A model generated the notes under the pieces. It saw only the letters and a program-made list of their open reading frames with translations, had not been told where the DNA came from and did no database searches. Source: Saprolegnia diclina VS20 (taxonomy: Eukaryota; Oomycota; Saprolegniomycetes; Saprolegniales; Saprolegniaceae). From it: DNA of 64,000 nt. Within the stretch, counting starts at the first letter, position 1. Every line of letters begins with the position of its first letter. The position numbers and the translations under genes were made by a program. Of this stretch, positions 9,870-21,879 are shown piece by piece. Location of the stretch: NCBI RefSeq assembly GCF_000281045.1, contig NW_008246079.1:511813-575812 (forward strand), in the 5' to 3' direction.

Positions 9870-12800
9870 ATGGCCAAGGGCAACAAGAAGCGCGTGCTAA
9901 CGCCGGCCGTGGCCCCGACGCCGACTGCCGATGTGCCCATGGATGACACCGAGCATGAAGGCCTTCTCTCCAAGGAGCTCATGGAGGAGCTCGGCGGCAA
10001 CGAGGAAGAGCTGCTGATCATGACCAAGAAGAAGAAGACCGAGAAGAAGCCCGAGGCGATCAGCGAAGAGGTCATGGCACAAGCCAAGAAGCTCAGCAAG
10101 ACGAAGCGCAAGAAGATTGCGCAGCTCGAAGCACGCAAGGCCAAGGAGGCCAAGCGTGATGTCGTGCTCCAGTCGCTCGAGTCGCAGCAGCTGCCGCAAG
10201 CGCATCTGAACCTTATGTACTCGACCGCGCGTCTCGGGCACAAGGAGACCCTTCGCGAGCGTCTGCGCCGGTCCGTCAACCAGGAAAAGGCTGGCCTTAC
10301 GCTCACGGACGCTGCGCGGAGCGAGCTCTACCAGGAGAAGCCCGTCGTCGACGAGTACGACATGGACACGGCCGAGTCGACGCCGGTGTCTGCCGCGACG
10401 ACAACCGCCGCGCCCACGACGACCGCGACCACGAACTCCAACGCAGCGGCTGTCAAGAAGAAGAAGTCCAAGAGCATCGTCAACGTTGTGCAGATGCCAT
10501 CGGCGACCCCGGCGGTTGCAACGCTGGCGCCCGAAGCCACCATGTCGGAGGCTGTCTCCTCGTCGTCGCAGTCGGCTCTGATGGCCAAGCTTCTCGAGCT
10601 CCGCCAAAAGAACGAAGAAAAGCGCCTGCAAAAGCTGGCGGGTACGGTCGCGCCTGTCGTTGCCGACAAGTACGCCGACGCGCCCAAGTACGTCCCGGCC
10701 GCCGTTCCGCTACCAACGACGTCTGAGATGGTCGCGATCGCCGAGACGCTGCCGGTCGTTGCAGTCAAGAAGACGCTTGTGGCGGTCAACCGCATCGAGT
10801 CGATCCAGCTCTCGCGCATGCAGCTGCCCGTGTGCAGCTCGGAGCAAGAGATCATGGAGGCCATTTCGCTCCACCCTGTCGTCATTCTCTGCGGTGAGAC
10901 GGGCAGTGGCAAGACGACGCAAGTGCCGCAGTTCCTCTACGAAGCCGGCTACGGCTTTGACGAACACAACCCGGGTACGCCACGACAACACAATATTGTC
11001 ATATATAACGTGAACGACTAGGCATGATTGGCGTGACGCAGCCGCGTCGTGTCGCTGCCGTAAGCACGGCCCAGCGCGTCGCGACCGAGCTCAACGTCCC
11101 CTTTGGCAAGCACGGGTCGGTCGGGTACCAGATCCGGTACGATAACGAGCACGTGGGTCAGCAGACGCGCATCAAGTTTATGACGGACGGTATTTTGCTC
11201 AAGGAAATCCAGCAAGATTTCTTGCTTAAAAAGTGCGGCACTTTTCTCTCCGATGAAAAAATCCCGAAAAATCACAGAGCTCAAACTTTATGGTGTGTAG
11301 GTACTCGATCATCCTCCTCGATGAAGCCCACGAGCGCAACGTCAACACGGATATCCTCATCGGTCTTCTTTCGCGTGTCGCGCCCTTCCGCGCGCAAATG
11401 GCTGCCGAAGAGCAGGAAATGTACGCGTCCATGACGCCCGAAGAGCGGGCGAGTGCGCCGCCGCCGCTCAAGCCGCTCAAGCTCGTAAGCAATTCGATTT
11501 TGCCAAGCAGATGTCTCAACACTTATTCTCTGCAGGTGATCATGTCGGCGACGCTGCGGGTCGAAGATTTCACCATGAACAAGACGCTCTTCCCGTCGCC
11601 GCCGCCAGTCATCAAGGTCGACGCGCGTCAGTACCCTGTCTCGGTGCATTTCAACAAACACACGGAGCTCAACGACTATGTCCACGCCGCCTATCAAAAG
11701 GTATTTATCCGCATTTTGTTGGATACTGATACATTGATACTTTGATACATAGGTCTCCAAGATCCACCGCAAGCTGCCCGACGGTGCCATTCTCGTCTTC
11801 TTGACGGGTCAGCGCGAGATTCTCCAGCTGTGTCGCAAGCTGCGCCGCACCATGGGCTCCAAGATCACGCGAAAAGCCCGCAAGCTCTCTCGGCGCAACC
11901 AAGGCGAGTCGGATGCGAACGACGACTGGTTTGCCCGCGAGCACGACGACGACGACGAGGAGGCGGACGTTGAAGAGGCCGAGCTCCTTGGTGACGAAGT
12001 CCTTTTGGACGAGAAGGACTCGGACGCGTCCGACTCGGAAGAAGAAAACGACCACCAGCCGGAAGACGACGAGGAAGGCTCGACGGAGAACTCGACGCCG
12101 TACGTGCACGTGCTCCCGCTCTACTCGATGCTGGCCAACGACGAACAGATGAAGGTACAACTCATATATCTTGTCGATCGTATCGATCGTATCGTGCTTG
12201 CAGGTCTTTGAGGCGCCGCCGCCCAAGCACCGGTTGATTGTGGTGGCAACCAACGTGGCCGAGACGTCGCTGACGATTCCTGGCGTTCGGTATAGCCAAT
12301 TTGTCTCGCCCTACAACATGTGTCTCATATGCTTAGGTATGTGGTCGATGCGGGCCGCACGAAAGAGCGCGTGTTCGACTTGAAGACGGGTATTTCCGAG
12401 TTTCAAGTGCAGTGGATCAGCAAGGCGAGTGCCGATCAGCGCGCGGGTCGTGCTGGCCGTACCGGCCCCGGCCACTGCTACCGCTTGTACTCGTCGGCCG
12501 TGTACGAGAATGAATTCCCCAAGTTTTCGCCGCCCCAGGTCGAATCTTTGGCGAGTGCTCGGGTCTGATGTCGTGTGGGAGTAGCTCTTGACGCAGCCGA
12601 TCGAAGACGTCATCTTGCAGATGAAGGCCATGGGCATTGAGCGCATCCTCAACTTTCCGTTCCCGACGCCGCCCGAAGCTGTCGCGCTCAAGGCGGCAAT
12701 GACGACGCTCATGCACCTCGGGGCGCTCAACATGGAGAACGACACGATCACGAGCCTCGGGCGGACGCTCGCGCTCTTCCCCGTCGCGGCCCGGTGCGCC

Positions 12801-14284
12801 GCCTCTTCCCCACGTGTCATTTCCTAATGCAATGGTGTAGGTTTGCCAAGATGCTCCTGATCGCCAAGCAGGTCGGGTGCCTCGAGTACATCATTGCGGT
12901 CGTCGCAAGTCTGACGGGACAACCGCCATTCGTGCTCGCGGTCGAGCGCAAGGATCAGGAAGCGGACGCGGACGCACCGGACGAGCCGGTCATTTCGCCC
13001 GAAGAAATGAGTGACGACATGGCCAAGGAGTGGAAGGAAGCCGAGGAGATGCGCAAGCACAGCCAGTGGGTCGACGAAGAAAGCGACGTCCTCGGCATGC
13101 TGCGCGCGGCCGGTGCATACGCCTACTCTGGCGCGTCGCCAGCGTTTTGCGACGAAAACCACCTGCATGCCAAGGTCCTCGACAAAAATGAGGTGCAAGA
13201 CGACTCATATGTGTTTAGATCATGGAGCAAATGCTCAAGCTGCGCAGCCAGCTCACGCTGATCGTCAACAAGCTCTTTGCGAGCGACGCGAGCTACACGC
13301 CCGTGGCCCTGCACCCCAACATGCCGCCGCCGAGCCCCGAGGAGCAAGACACAATTCGCCAAATCGTCGCGGCCGGTGCGTCACCACTGTGTCGACACCT
13401 CTGATTGGATGGGGGCGTAGGGTACCTCGACCACGTTGCCCACCGCGCACCGCCGGGCACCATCACGGAAGGCACCAAGATCGAGCGCAACTGCGCGTAC
13501 GTTTCGTGCAGCGGCATTGTGAACGAGCCGATTTACATTCATCCGCACTCGCACGTCTTTACACGCGAGCCGGCCAAGGTACCTTTACATGCATCGTATC
13601 ACGACTGCTAATGGTCGATGTTAGCTGCCGTCGTTTGTGGTCTACAACACCATTGTCCGGTCGTCGCGCGCGTGCATGAAGACCGTCACGTCGATCGAGC
13701 CCGACTGGCTCTTTGCAATTGCGCAGTCGTCGCCGCTCTGCAAGCTCTCGGAGCCGCTGACGGCGCCCGCGCCGCGCTACAACGCAGCCTTGGACCGCGT
13801 CGACTGCTTTGTCAAGCCCGTGTACGGCGTGCACCAATGGGAGCTGCCCGTCGTGACGGTACCCACCCTGTCAGAACCGAGTGGCGTCGTAACCTCCAAC
13901 AGGTCGAGTACCCCGCGGGGACGATGCGCGTGCGCTGGTTTGCGCGCTGCCTCTTGGACGGCGCGGTCGTGCCGTCGCTCCTGCCGTTTGCGACGCGGCT
14001 CAAGGAGCCCAGTGCCTCGCTCTTGCGCAAGAAGTTTGACGCCAAGATCCAGCTGCTCGTCATGGCCCTCGAGCGGTACACTAGATACCAAGTGGCAATG
14101 TCTCATGGTATATTTGAAAATTAGAAATGACATTGCCACGCGCGCCACGCTCTCCGCGCAGTGGAAGAAGAACCCCAAGTTTCTCCTCGACGAACTCCTC
14201 AAGTGGGTCAAAGACGAGCACAAGACGTCGCTCACCAAGGCGTGGCCGTCCATCGTGCAGACCGAGCTCGCGCGGACACGTTAG
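9870..14284 (+). CDS. DHX37: DEAH-box RNA helicase DHX37/Dhr1 (ECM16), 40S ribosome assembly
   Basis: Fourteen exons: 9870-10974, 11022-11232, 11301-11484, 11536-11700, 11753-12154, 12204-12289, 12337-12538, 12585-12793, 12841-13174, 13219-13375, 13421-13578, 13625-13858, 13903-14075, 14125-14284, giving 1,259 residues. Helicase motifs appear in order: [10 protein letters not shown] (I), TQPRRVAA (Ia), DEAHER (II), SATLR (III), [11 protein letters not shown] (V), [12 protein letters not shown] (VI). A Lys-rich N-terminus, an acidic insert between motifs III and V (exon 5), and a C-terminal OB-fold part ending in [11 protein letters not shown] are typical of the Dhr1 group. Family members release U3 snoRNA from pre-40S particles. 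The last codons of several exons are split, and only the chosen borders keep the conserved motifs intact. Confidence 0.94.
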
Positions 14285-15537
14285 GAAAATGACAAATTGT
14301 GTATGGTTGATTGTCCTTCGTCCTGGGAGTCGATTGCAGGTCAACAGCAAAGACGCCAGCACGCACGCGGTTCTCAGCACTCTGCTGCAGCCGCGTGCGC
14401 TAGTATCGTGCACGACGGGATCGCATCGTGGGTTGCATCCGGTGTGGTTGATGGATGACCAAGAGGCGAGTACTAAACATGGCTGTATGTGGTAAAAATG
14501 GCATGTACCATATATAATACAATTGGCCATAGCGATGGCTGCACGCCTTGTCGGACGATGTGCCATAGCATTATGAGCTTGCCCAAGTGTGCTCTTTCAA
14601 TATACAAAGTTTGAGCACCTTCATTTTTCAACGCGATCGGCGCCTCAGATCGGTCTTGGATCCGTGGGCGGGCGACCTGTTGGCATAGGATTGGCTAAAT
14701 TTGCCAGAATTTACAACCAATGAAAACGAGCTTTTTTCTGCCGGCAACAACTTACACAGACCCACAACTTCGTGCAAGTGCGGTAGTAGATGGACAAGAC
14801 CTGGGCAAAAGATTATGTAATTTCAAATGCGTCCATCGAATAAAGCTGAGAGATGTGCGCGGAAGCTATTATGCTCGTCCAACACACAATTGAAAGATGA
14901 ATTTCATGCTGTCGATGCCATCCAAGCAATCTTCTCCCGTTAGCCTTAATAGAACAACTTGTATCGAGAGCGACTTGTCTGGGAATCCAATTTGATGCGC
15001 CCACGGAGAGGAGAAATCGACTGCACCAGCGCGCTTGCATAACAACCGGTTATCTCACTTTTGCTTGTTAGAACACGGCAGTGACGTCATGGGATTGCTT
15101 GATCTTCACTCGGCACGCCTCTTTCAGCCGAGCGTTATTGGCGCGAGCTCGTTCCCACAAGTTGCGTGCGCAGGCTTATCATTTTCGCCCTGTTGCTGTG
15201 GTGAGTTGCCGACTGCGTGCCCCTGCCTGACCCATGTGACAAGCCACGTAATCCTCGTCTTTGATTGGCTATATTTGATGCTTGTCGGCGCGTCTGATTC
15301 GCAGATATTTTGGACTTTAATCCATTCATTTTCTCGGGTTGCGATGTATCCGGAAATGCTATTTTAATCCGGCCTCGTTTTTATATTTCGCGCCAGGCAT
15401 ACAAGACTGCAGACAATGGAACCTCCCAGGTGTATCCGGATGCGCGGGCTCTGAAGCCTGCGTCATTCGAACGCATTCGCCGTGGGCACACGAGCGCGTC
15501 CATCGTCGTCGTCGTCGCCCATCTTCCTGCCACCTCC
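14285..15537. other. Intergenic region, DHX37 3' flank and carrier-gene promoter
   Basis: About 1.25 kb without a supported gene. It is AT-richer than the genes and carries scattered CCAAT/ATTGG motifs (near 14690, 14719 and 15263) and one TTTCGCGCC element near 15386-15394. No repeat or mobile element seen. Confidence 0.5.
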
Positions 15538-16541
15538 ATGGACTCGATGGCCGTCGAGTCGACCGGGTTCTTTGCGCAGAACCCAAACCTGCGCGAGTTC
15601 GCCTGCGGTGGCACGGCCGCCGCCATCAACATCGTCTTGACCTTCGTGCCCAACAAGATCATGTTCCGCCAGCAAGTACGCTTCTGCACGAGATGCACAT
15701 GGAGGCCAACTCGTCATGCCTTGTAGCTCTATGGCTCATCGACCGTCCAAGCGTGGCAAAGTCTCCAGCAAGACGGCTGGAACATGCTGTACCGCGGCGT
15801 GCGCCCGCCACTCATGCAAGCCGCGGTCGCCAAGTCGTTCATGTTTGGCCTCTACAACTGCTACAACGACGCGATGACGGACGAGTATGGCAACCACATC
15901 AACGGCATTGCGACGTCGCACTACGCGGCCTTTCTCTCGGGCACGTCCGAGGCGATTTTGACGCCGTTCGAGGTACGCCACATGCAACTTGCTCGCGCTC
16001 ACGACGACGCGTAGCGCGCGCAAACTCTTTTGCAAACCGTCAAGTACAACAACGAGTTCAAGGGCGCGATCGACGCCTTTCATCGGATCAGCATGCTCGG
16101 CGTGCGCGAGCACTACCGAGGCCTCTCGGCCGTCCTGCTCCGCAACGGCCCGTCGAACGTTGTCTTTTTTGGGTTGCGCGAGAACGTCCGGGACTTTTTG
16201 CCCGAGACGACGACACCGCACATGACGCTGGCCGCCGACTTTGTGTCGGGCGCGGTCCTCGGCGCCTTCCTCAGCACGCTCTTCTTCCCCCTCAACGGTA
16301 CGCCATGATGCTCTACCTTGTCGTCTCAACCGCATCTGGATTAGTCGCCAAGACGCGCATGCAAAGTATTTATGGTGGCGAGTACATTGGTGTCGCCGAG
16401 GCCCTGCGACGAACGTACGTCGAACGCGACCACAGCTGGCGACACGTCTACCGAGGCGTGCACATCAACTTTGTCCGGTCGCTCGTCTCGTGGGGCATTA
16501 TCAACTCGGCCTACGAAAAGCTCAAGCTCCTGACCGAGTAG
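15538..16541 (+). CDS. SLC25A51: Mitochondrial carrier, SLC25A51/52-like (NAD+ transporter group)
   Basis: Four exons: 15538-15675, 15727-15972, 16015-16297, 16345-16541; 287 residues, normal for a mitochondrial carrier. The three carrier repeats show the helix-end motifs TFVPNKIMFRQQ, LTPFERAQTLLQ and FFPLNVAKTRMQ. Diagnostic blocks for the SLC25A51/52 branch are YRGVRPPLMQ, VREHYRGL followed by LLRNGPSNVVFFGLRE, and RGVHINFVRSLVSWGIIN near the end. In animals this branch imports NAD+ across the inner membrane. Assignment to the branch is strong from motif spacing; exact substrate in this organism is inferred. Intron borders are forced by the carrier motifs. Confidence 0.88.
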
Positions 16542-16986
16542 ACGTCCAAGAATTACAACTACGTGTGCGACCGTTTAGACTAATTTTTTTCTCGATACTA
16601 ATACTGCAATTCTTCCTACTGTCTACTGCCTGGATGGTCCCTCCCGCGTTTGGCCCGCTTTCCTAGTTAGTCGTCGGCTTGGTTCCTTCGTCCTACACAT
16701 GATCACCCAGCTTCGGTGCGATGACGATTGCTCCATGCTGGTGTCGCTGGCGACGTCGTCGCGTAAGCAACTTCAACTTGGTGTACCCCGGGGTGTCGAA
16801 CCAGATTGTTATTAAAAACGAAATACGACCTGGTATACAAACTTCAGGTACACAGGAATAAAATACGGTGACGTGTGGTGCGGACCAATGAGCGCGCGTG
16901 GAAACCGCGCGTTAAGTTCTTGTAACAAGGGTGTGGTTGCGCTTGTATCGAGATCCCACCTCGGCGCGGGTATTTCCGAGAAGAGC
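16542..16986. other. Intergenic region upstream of the RPAIN-like gene
   Basis: No separate gene seen. A CCAAT motif (GGACCAATGAGC) lies near 16881-16892, followed by the imperfect inverted repeat CGCGCGTGGAAACCGCGCG at about 16892-16910, shortly before the chosen RPAIN start. The reading frame is open from 16873, but the promoter-like motif argues that translation starts later. Confidence 0.45.
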
Positions 16987-17764
16987 ATGATGGCGGGAGT
17001 CCGCGGCAAGGAGCGCTGGGCCGCGCAAGGCCGGGACGTGACCTTCATGAGCCCCATGGGCCTCAAGGAGCGCATCAAGAAGCGCTGCATGGACCACATG
17101 AAGAAGCACCGGAAGCGGATCCTCGACAACCTCCGCAACTGCTTCTCCGACGTCGCCGCCGAGGTCATGGACGTCTCTGAGGTCAATGCGATGGACGAGC
17201 TTCTCGTCAACGGCGAGCTCTCCCAAGACGACTACCTCGAGATCCTCATGAGCCTTGAAGCTGCGCTCCGGGACGAGATCATGCACGAAGACCTTCTCCA
17301 GGCCGAGGCCGCGCTCGCCGAGGAGGAAGCGTGGATCGCCGACTTGGAGGACCTCGACCTCTGCCAGCAAGCCGAGTTTGTGCTCTGTCCGATCTGCAAA
17401 AAGTCGGGTCTGGACGAGGCCATCGACTGGACCGACGACATCGAGACGCGCGTGGTGTCGTGTCGGTGCGGCTTTCGCCTGCCTTTCCCGGCCGACCCCG
17501 AGACCTCGGCCTTGTCCGAGTTCCAAGGCGCGTTGGCGACGGCCTTCCATGCTCATCGGTATCCCAATGGCATTTCGTGCCACGGACGGTCTCTCATGCC
17601 TGCGTGTCTTTAGGCAGCACTGCGGCGAAGACCCGAGCTTCCATGTGCAAGGCGTCGACACGGTGTATGACATGGCGACGGACGACTCGCATCTCGCAAG
17701 GTCGGCGCTCCAGCGATTGTATTTAGGCTGCCACCATTGTGGACAGCGGGCCTGCGTGCTCTAG
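16987..17764 (+). CDS. RPAIN: RPA-interacting protein (RPAIN)-like zinc protein
   Basis: Two exons, 16987-17558 and 17614-17764, giving 240 residues. The N-terminal basic helix (MGLKERIKKRCMDHMKKHR) resembles the importin/RPA-binding start of RPAIN proteins. The middle is an acidic helical segment. The C-terminal domain has the zinc-ligand order CPIC, then CRCGF, then HRQHC and finally CHHCGQ, the pattern of the RPAIN C-terminal finger; splicing is required to reach the last ligands. RPAIN carries replication protein A into the nucleus. The start could also be the next Met (16990) or an upstream Met at 16873. It converges on alanyl-tRNA synthetase with about 100 bp between stops. Confidence 0.75.
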
Positions 17765-17868
17765 CTTCAGCCAACAGTTTTGTACTTCACCTCATCTTCT
17801 TCACCAGTGTCCAAAGGAAGAATGATCATCTTTCACATGAATTAGTACCTAGTCCTACTACCGTGCAC

Positions 17869-20851
17869 TTAGTTGAGGCCGACAAACTTCTTGGCGTCGA
17901 GGATCGCCTGCTGCAAATTGTCGGTCGTCTTGGCCTGGCCCGTGGCGTTGAAGGCGTTCTTGCCGCCGCCCTTGCCGCCCATGGAGACCATGGCCGCGTT
18001 GACCCACGTCTTGGCATCCAACTGCTTCTCGCCGTTGTGCTTCTGGCTCACTTGGCAGAACGCCGCCGTCTTGGCCGCCTCGGCGTCGACGCTGAAGACG
18101 ATCGCGCTCGCATGCGGGTGCACCTGCGTGATAGCCTCCAAGAGCTGGTTGCCGAGCTTGGCATCCGTGCCGAGCTCCAAGTTGAGGACCAAGAATTCCT
18201 GGTGGTTGGCAAGCGCCGTCGCCGCGAGGGCCGACACCGTCTTGACACCGGCGGCCGCGCGGGCCGCAGCTTCCTCCTTCTGCCACGCCTTGATCTTCTC
18301 GACCAAGTCGTTGAGAAGGCCGCGAAGCGCCTCCTTGCGCGGGAGCGAGATGATGCTGGCATCGAGCTGCGGGCGGAAGGCAGCGACCGCCGCAGCGATC
18401 TCGGCCACCGGCGCCTTGGCCATGGCTTCAAGCTGGGCCTGGAGCGCGTCCGCGCGCTTACCCGCTTCAATGGCCGCCTGGCCCGTCGACGCGCTCATGC
18501 GGCGAATGCCCTTGGCAATCGCGCCTTCTTCAAGCAAAGCGAACGCGACCGCCTCCTTCGTGTTGGTGAGGTGGGTACCACCGCAGAACTCGACCGAGTA
18601 CTGGGCCCACGCCGCGTTCTCGGGGTCCTGGAGCATCGACGGAATCGCCGCACCAATCGAGACGACGCGGACGTTGTCCGGGTACGTCTCACCGAAGACG
18701 GCGCGGAGGCCTTGGATGCGCTTGGCGTGGGCCTGGGGCGCGTCCTGGATGTACACGGGCAGCTGCTGCGCGATGATCTCCTTGACGATGCCTTCGACGG
18801 CCGCGATCTGGTCGGGCTTGAGCGCCTTGTTGGTCGTAAAGTCGAAGCGGAGGCGCGCGTCGTCGACGAGCGAACCGCGCTGGTCGACCGTGCCGCCGAG
18901 CACCTTGCGAAGCGCGTAGTTGAGCACGTGCGTCATCGTGTGGTTGGGCGCGATCTTGTTGCGGCGGACATAGTCAACCTTGGCCTCGACCACGTCGCCG
19001 ACCGCGAGCGCGCCCGACGTCAACGGACCCATGTGGAGAGTGTAGCCGGCGTACGACTCGACCGCGTTGACATCGACGTGGCCGGCCTTGCTCACAAGCG
19101 CACCCGTATCGTAGATCTGACCGCCCGACTGCGCGTAGAAGCTGGTCGTGTCCAAGATGACGCCGATCGCCTGGTACTCGCCAGCAACGGTCTTGTCGAC
19201 AAACGCCGACGTCGTCGCCGTCGTCGCAAAGATGCCGACGACCTTGGCCGAGACGTTGGCCTGGGCATACTTGGGCTCGTCGTTCGTGGGCGCAACGTGG
19301 AGCGACGCCAGGTGGCTCGTCTCGGCGGCTTCGAGCACGAGCGGGCGCACGCCGTGGAGGCCGCCCTTCTTGCGGTCCTGCTTGGAGCGCTCCGACTGGA
19401 GACGCATCTGCTCTTCGTAGCCCTTGTGGTCGACGGTGAGGCCCTGCTCTTCGGCCATGATTTCCGTCAAGTCGACGGGGAAACCCATCGAGTCGTAGAG
19501 GAAGAACGCGTCTTCACCCGAGACGACGGTCTTCTTCTCAGCCTTCATGGCCGTCGCGATCTTCTTGAAGCGCTCGAGGCCCTTGTTCAGCGTGCGGCCG
19601 AACGAGACTTCTTCGTCCAAGATGATCTCGGTGACGTGCGCCTGCTTGGTCTTGAGCTCCGGGAAAGCACCCGAGAGCATCTCGACAACGACGGGCACAA
19701 GCTTCGAGAGGAAGCCGCGCGGGGCGTGGAGGAACTGCTCGCCGTAGCGGACGGCACGGCGGAGGATGCGGCGGAGGACGTAGCCACGGCCTTCGTTACT
19801 CGGGACAGCGCCATCGGCAATCGCAAAGCTGAGCGTACGGATGTGGTCAGCAACGACGCGGTACGCCATGTCCTTGAGCGTCGGGTCTTCTTCGCCGAGC
19901 TTGCCCGTGTACGGCTCCGACTTGCAGAGCGCTTGAATGGCGCCAAAGAGCGGCATGAAGACGTCCGTATCGTAGTTGGACATCTTGCCCTGAAGAATCG
20001 ACGCAAGACGCTCAAAGCCCATGCCCGTGTCGACGTGCTGCGACGGCAAGGTCACGAGCGAGCCATCAGTCTCGCGGTTGAACTGGATGAAGACGTTGTT
20101 CCAGATCTCAATGACATCGGGGAAGTCGGCGTTCACGCGCGCCGCGGCGTCGCGGCCACCGATGCGATCGTAGTGGATCTCCGTGCACGGGCCGCACGGG
20201 CCGACGTCACCCATTTCCCAAAAGTTGTCGGCGCAGCCAAACGGCAAAACGCGTTCGGACGGGACATACCTAGATACAGGCTACATGAGCTTTCTGCCTG
20301 CAATAGAATGGTCGTGCGTACTTGAGCCAGAGCTGGCGGGTCTCCTCGTCGGCCGGGAGGTTCTGCTTCTCATCACCGCCAAAGTACGTGACGTAGAGGC
20401 GCTCGGGCTCGAGGCCAAAGACCTTGGTGAGGAGCGTCCAGCTCATGTCGACCGCGTCCTTCTTGAAGTAGTCGCCGAAGCTCCAGTTGCCAAGCATCTC
20501 GAAAAACGTGTGGTGGTACACGTCCTTGCCGACATCGTCGAGATCGTTGTGCTTGCCGCCGGCGCGGATGCACTTTTGCGAGTTGGTCGCGCGCTTGAGC
20601 TTGGCCATCGGGTGCGACGGGTCGACCTGGCCAAGGAAGATGGGCTTGAACTGGTTCATGCCCGCGTTGATGAAGAGCAAGGTCGGGTCATCGAGGGGCA
20701 CGACCGGGCACGACTTGTACTCGTCATGAGGCAGCGCCGGGTGCGACGTGAAGAAGTTGACGAAGGTCTCGCGGATGCGGGCCGCGGGCCACTCGAGCGT
20801 CTTGCCGTCGTCGACGGAGAGCTGGCTCACCTGCGTCTTGAGCGAGTCCAT
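17869..20851 (-). CDS. AARS1: Alanine--tRNA ligase
   Basis: Two exons in transcript order, 20851-20322 and 20269-17869, giving 976 residues, the usual eukaryotic length. Class II motifs are present: [20 protein letters not shown] region, [27 protein letters not shown], and after the intron [13 protein letters not shown] and [12 protein letters not shown]. The editing domain has NHTMTH and the CGGTHL motif with the key cysteine; the C-terminal C-Ala domain follows. The single 52-bp intron splits the YVP codon region and is forced by the frame. An in-frame upstream ATG at 20995 would add 48 residues that look like a mitochondrial targeting peptide (see findings). The long open frame on the opposite strand is a shadow. 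Confidence 0.97.
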
Positions 20852-21879
20852 CGATGCAAATCGGAAATGGCCATTCAAGGGCCAGGGATATCTCCGGATA
20901 ACGCCGCCGGATACGCCTACCACAAAAAACGAAGCTGAGACGCATGAAATAGTGTGCGAAAGATCGTACGCCCCCCGCGTCCGCTTTGGCGCCATTGCGC
21001 ACAACACAGCATCCAACTCGTGCGCCGCGCGCCGCAAGCCTGCAAAAGGTCATAGAATGCACCAACGAGCACGGTACCCCTCCGTTCAACGCTGGCGCAG
21101 GCGATGGTATCTTTACACTATTTTAGAATGTACCTCTGAGAGTGGATCTGTTCCGCCCGCTCGAGGTCCTAAACCTCCATAAGATCATACTTGAATTTCA
21201 ACGTTGAATCAACAGGTCCGTTCTTGTGGTCGTTGTCGTCGATGCAATCTCACCACTGTGCCCAGCGCCAGACGAACGCAGTGGGCATCGAGAGACGCCA
21301 CCCGACGCCACCCTTGGGCAACGGCCAGAGTCGCAGGCCGCGCCAAGCACGGGGCAAGTGGCCTACAGCACCAATCGCATGTAGCCGCAGTCGCCAGGGT
21401 GGAGGCGGAATCAGGCGCCATGTATTCGCAGTGCATAGCAGCTGCAGTATGTGTGCCTGCCCAGCCATCTCCTGGCGAATTTCGAACCGACTCCTTGCCG
21501 AGCGAGCACGCAAGGAGCTGTCGACAGATGCGAGCGACAGGACACAAGGTACTGGTGTTAATTTTATCAAGAGAGCTCGTGCCAGCTCGCATCGATGCCC
21601 AGAGTGTTCCTCCGAGGTCCGAGAAGGAAGAACGATAGAACATTCCTTGCGGTGCTCGCAAGAGCAACCGTCTCCCATGCGCCCTACGAAGTCGTTCGGG
21701 TCGTGCGTCTGGCTGCCTTGCAAGAGCCGTCAAGTTACCGCCTGGAGCTGGACACAGTTTGCATCAATGACGTGGCAACCGGTCGACGCACAGCGTGGAT
21801 CGCCGCATCCCGGATATGCTATCCGGATGCCGGGCGACTCTAAAAATACTCAACCGACAACCCGCTGCAACAGAGAGCG
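20852..21879. other. Divergent promoter region, AARS1 and the AIR9-like gene
   Basis: About 1 kb. The part next to AARS1 contains the possible N-terminal extension (20852-20995). The rest has open frames on both strands of up to about 250 codons but with no domain, low hydrophobic pattern and no shared splice structure, so I call it non-coding. Confidence 0.45.

Noticed and set aside
12175-12195. Short ATCGT repeat (TCGATCGTATCGATCG) in a DHX37 intron
   Set aside because: Only about two and a half units; ordinary low-complexity intron sequence.
13195-13218. A 26-nt intron in DHX37 after residues VLDKNE
   Set aside because: A donor 20 nt upstream gives a normal 44-nt intron and restores the conserved NHL..K-IM reading.
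17737-20325. 862-codon open frame on the plus strand opposite alanyl-tRNA synthetase
   Set aside because: It mirrors a strongly conserved enzyme, is Arg/Leu/Val/Asp-rich without any domain, and is explained by GC-biased codons in the true gene. The same applies to long plus-strand frames opposite PES1 (7503-9188) and the EDR2-like gene (28575-29996).
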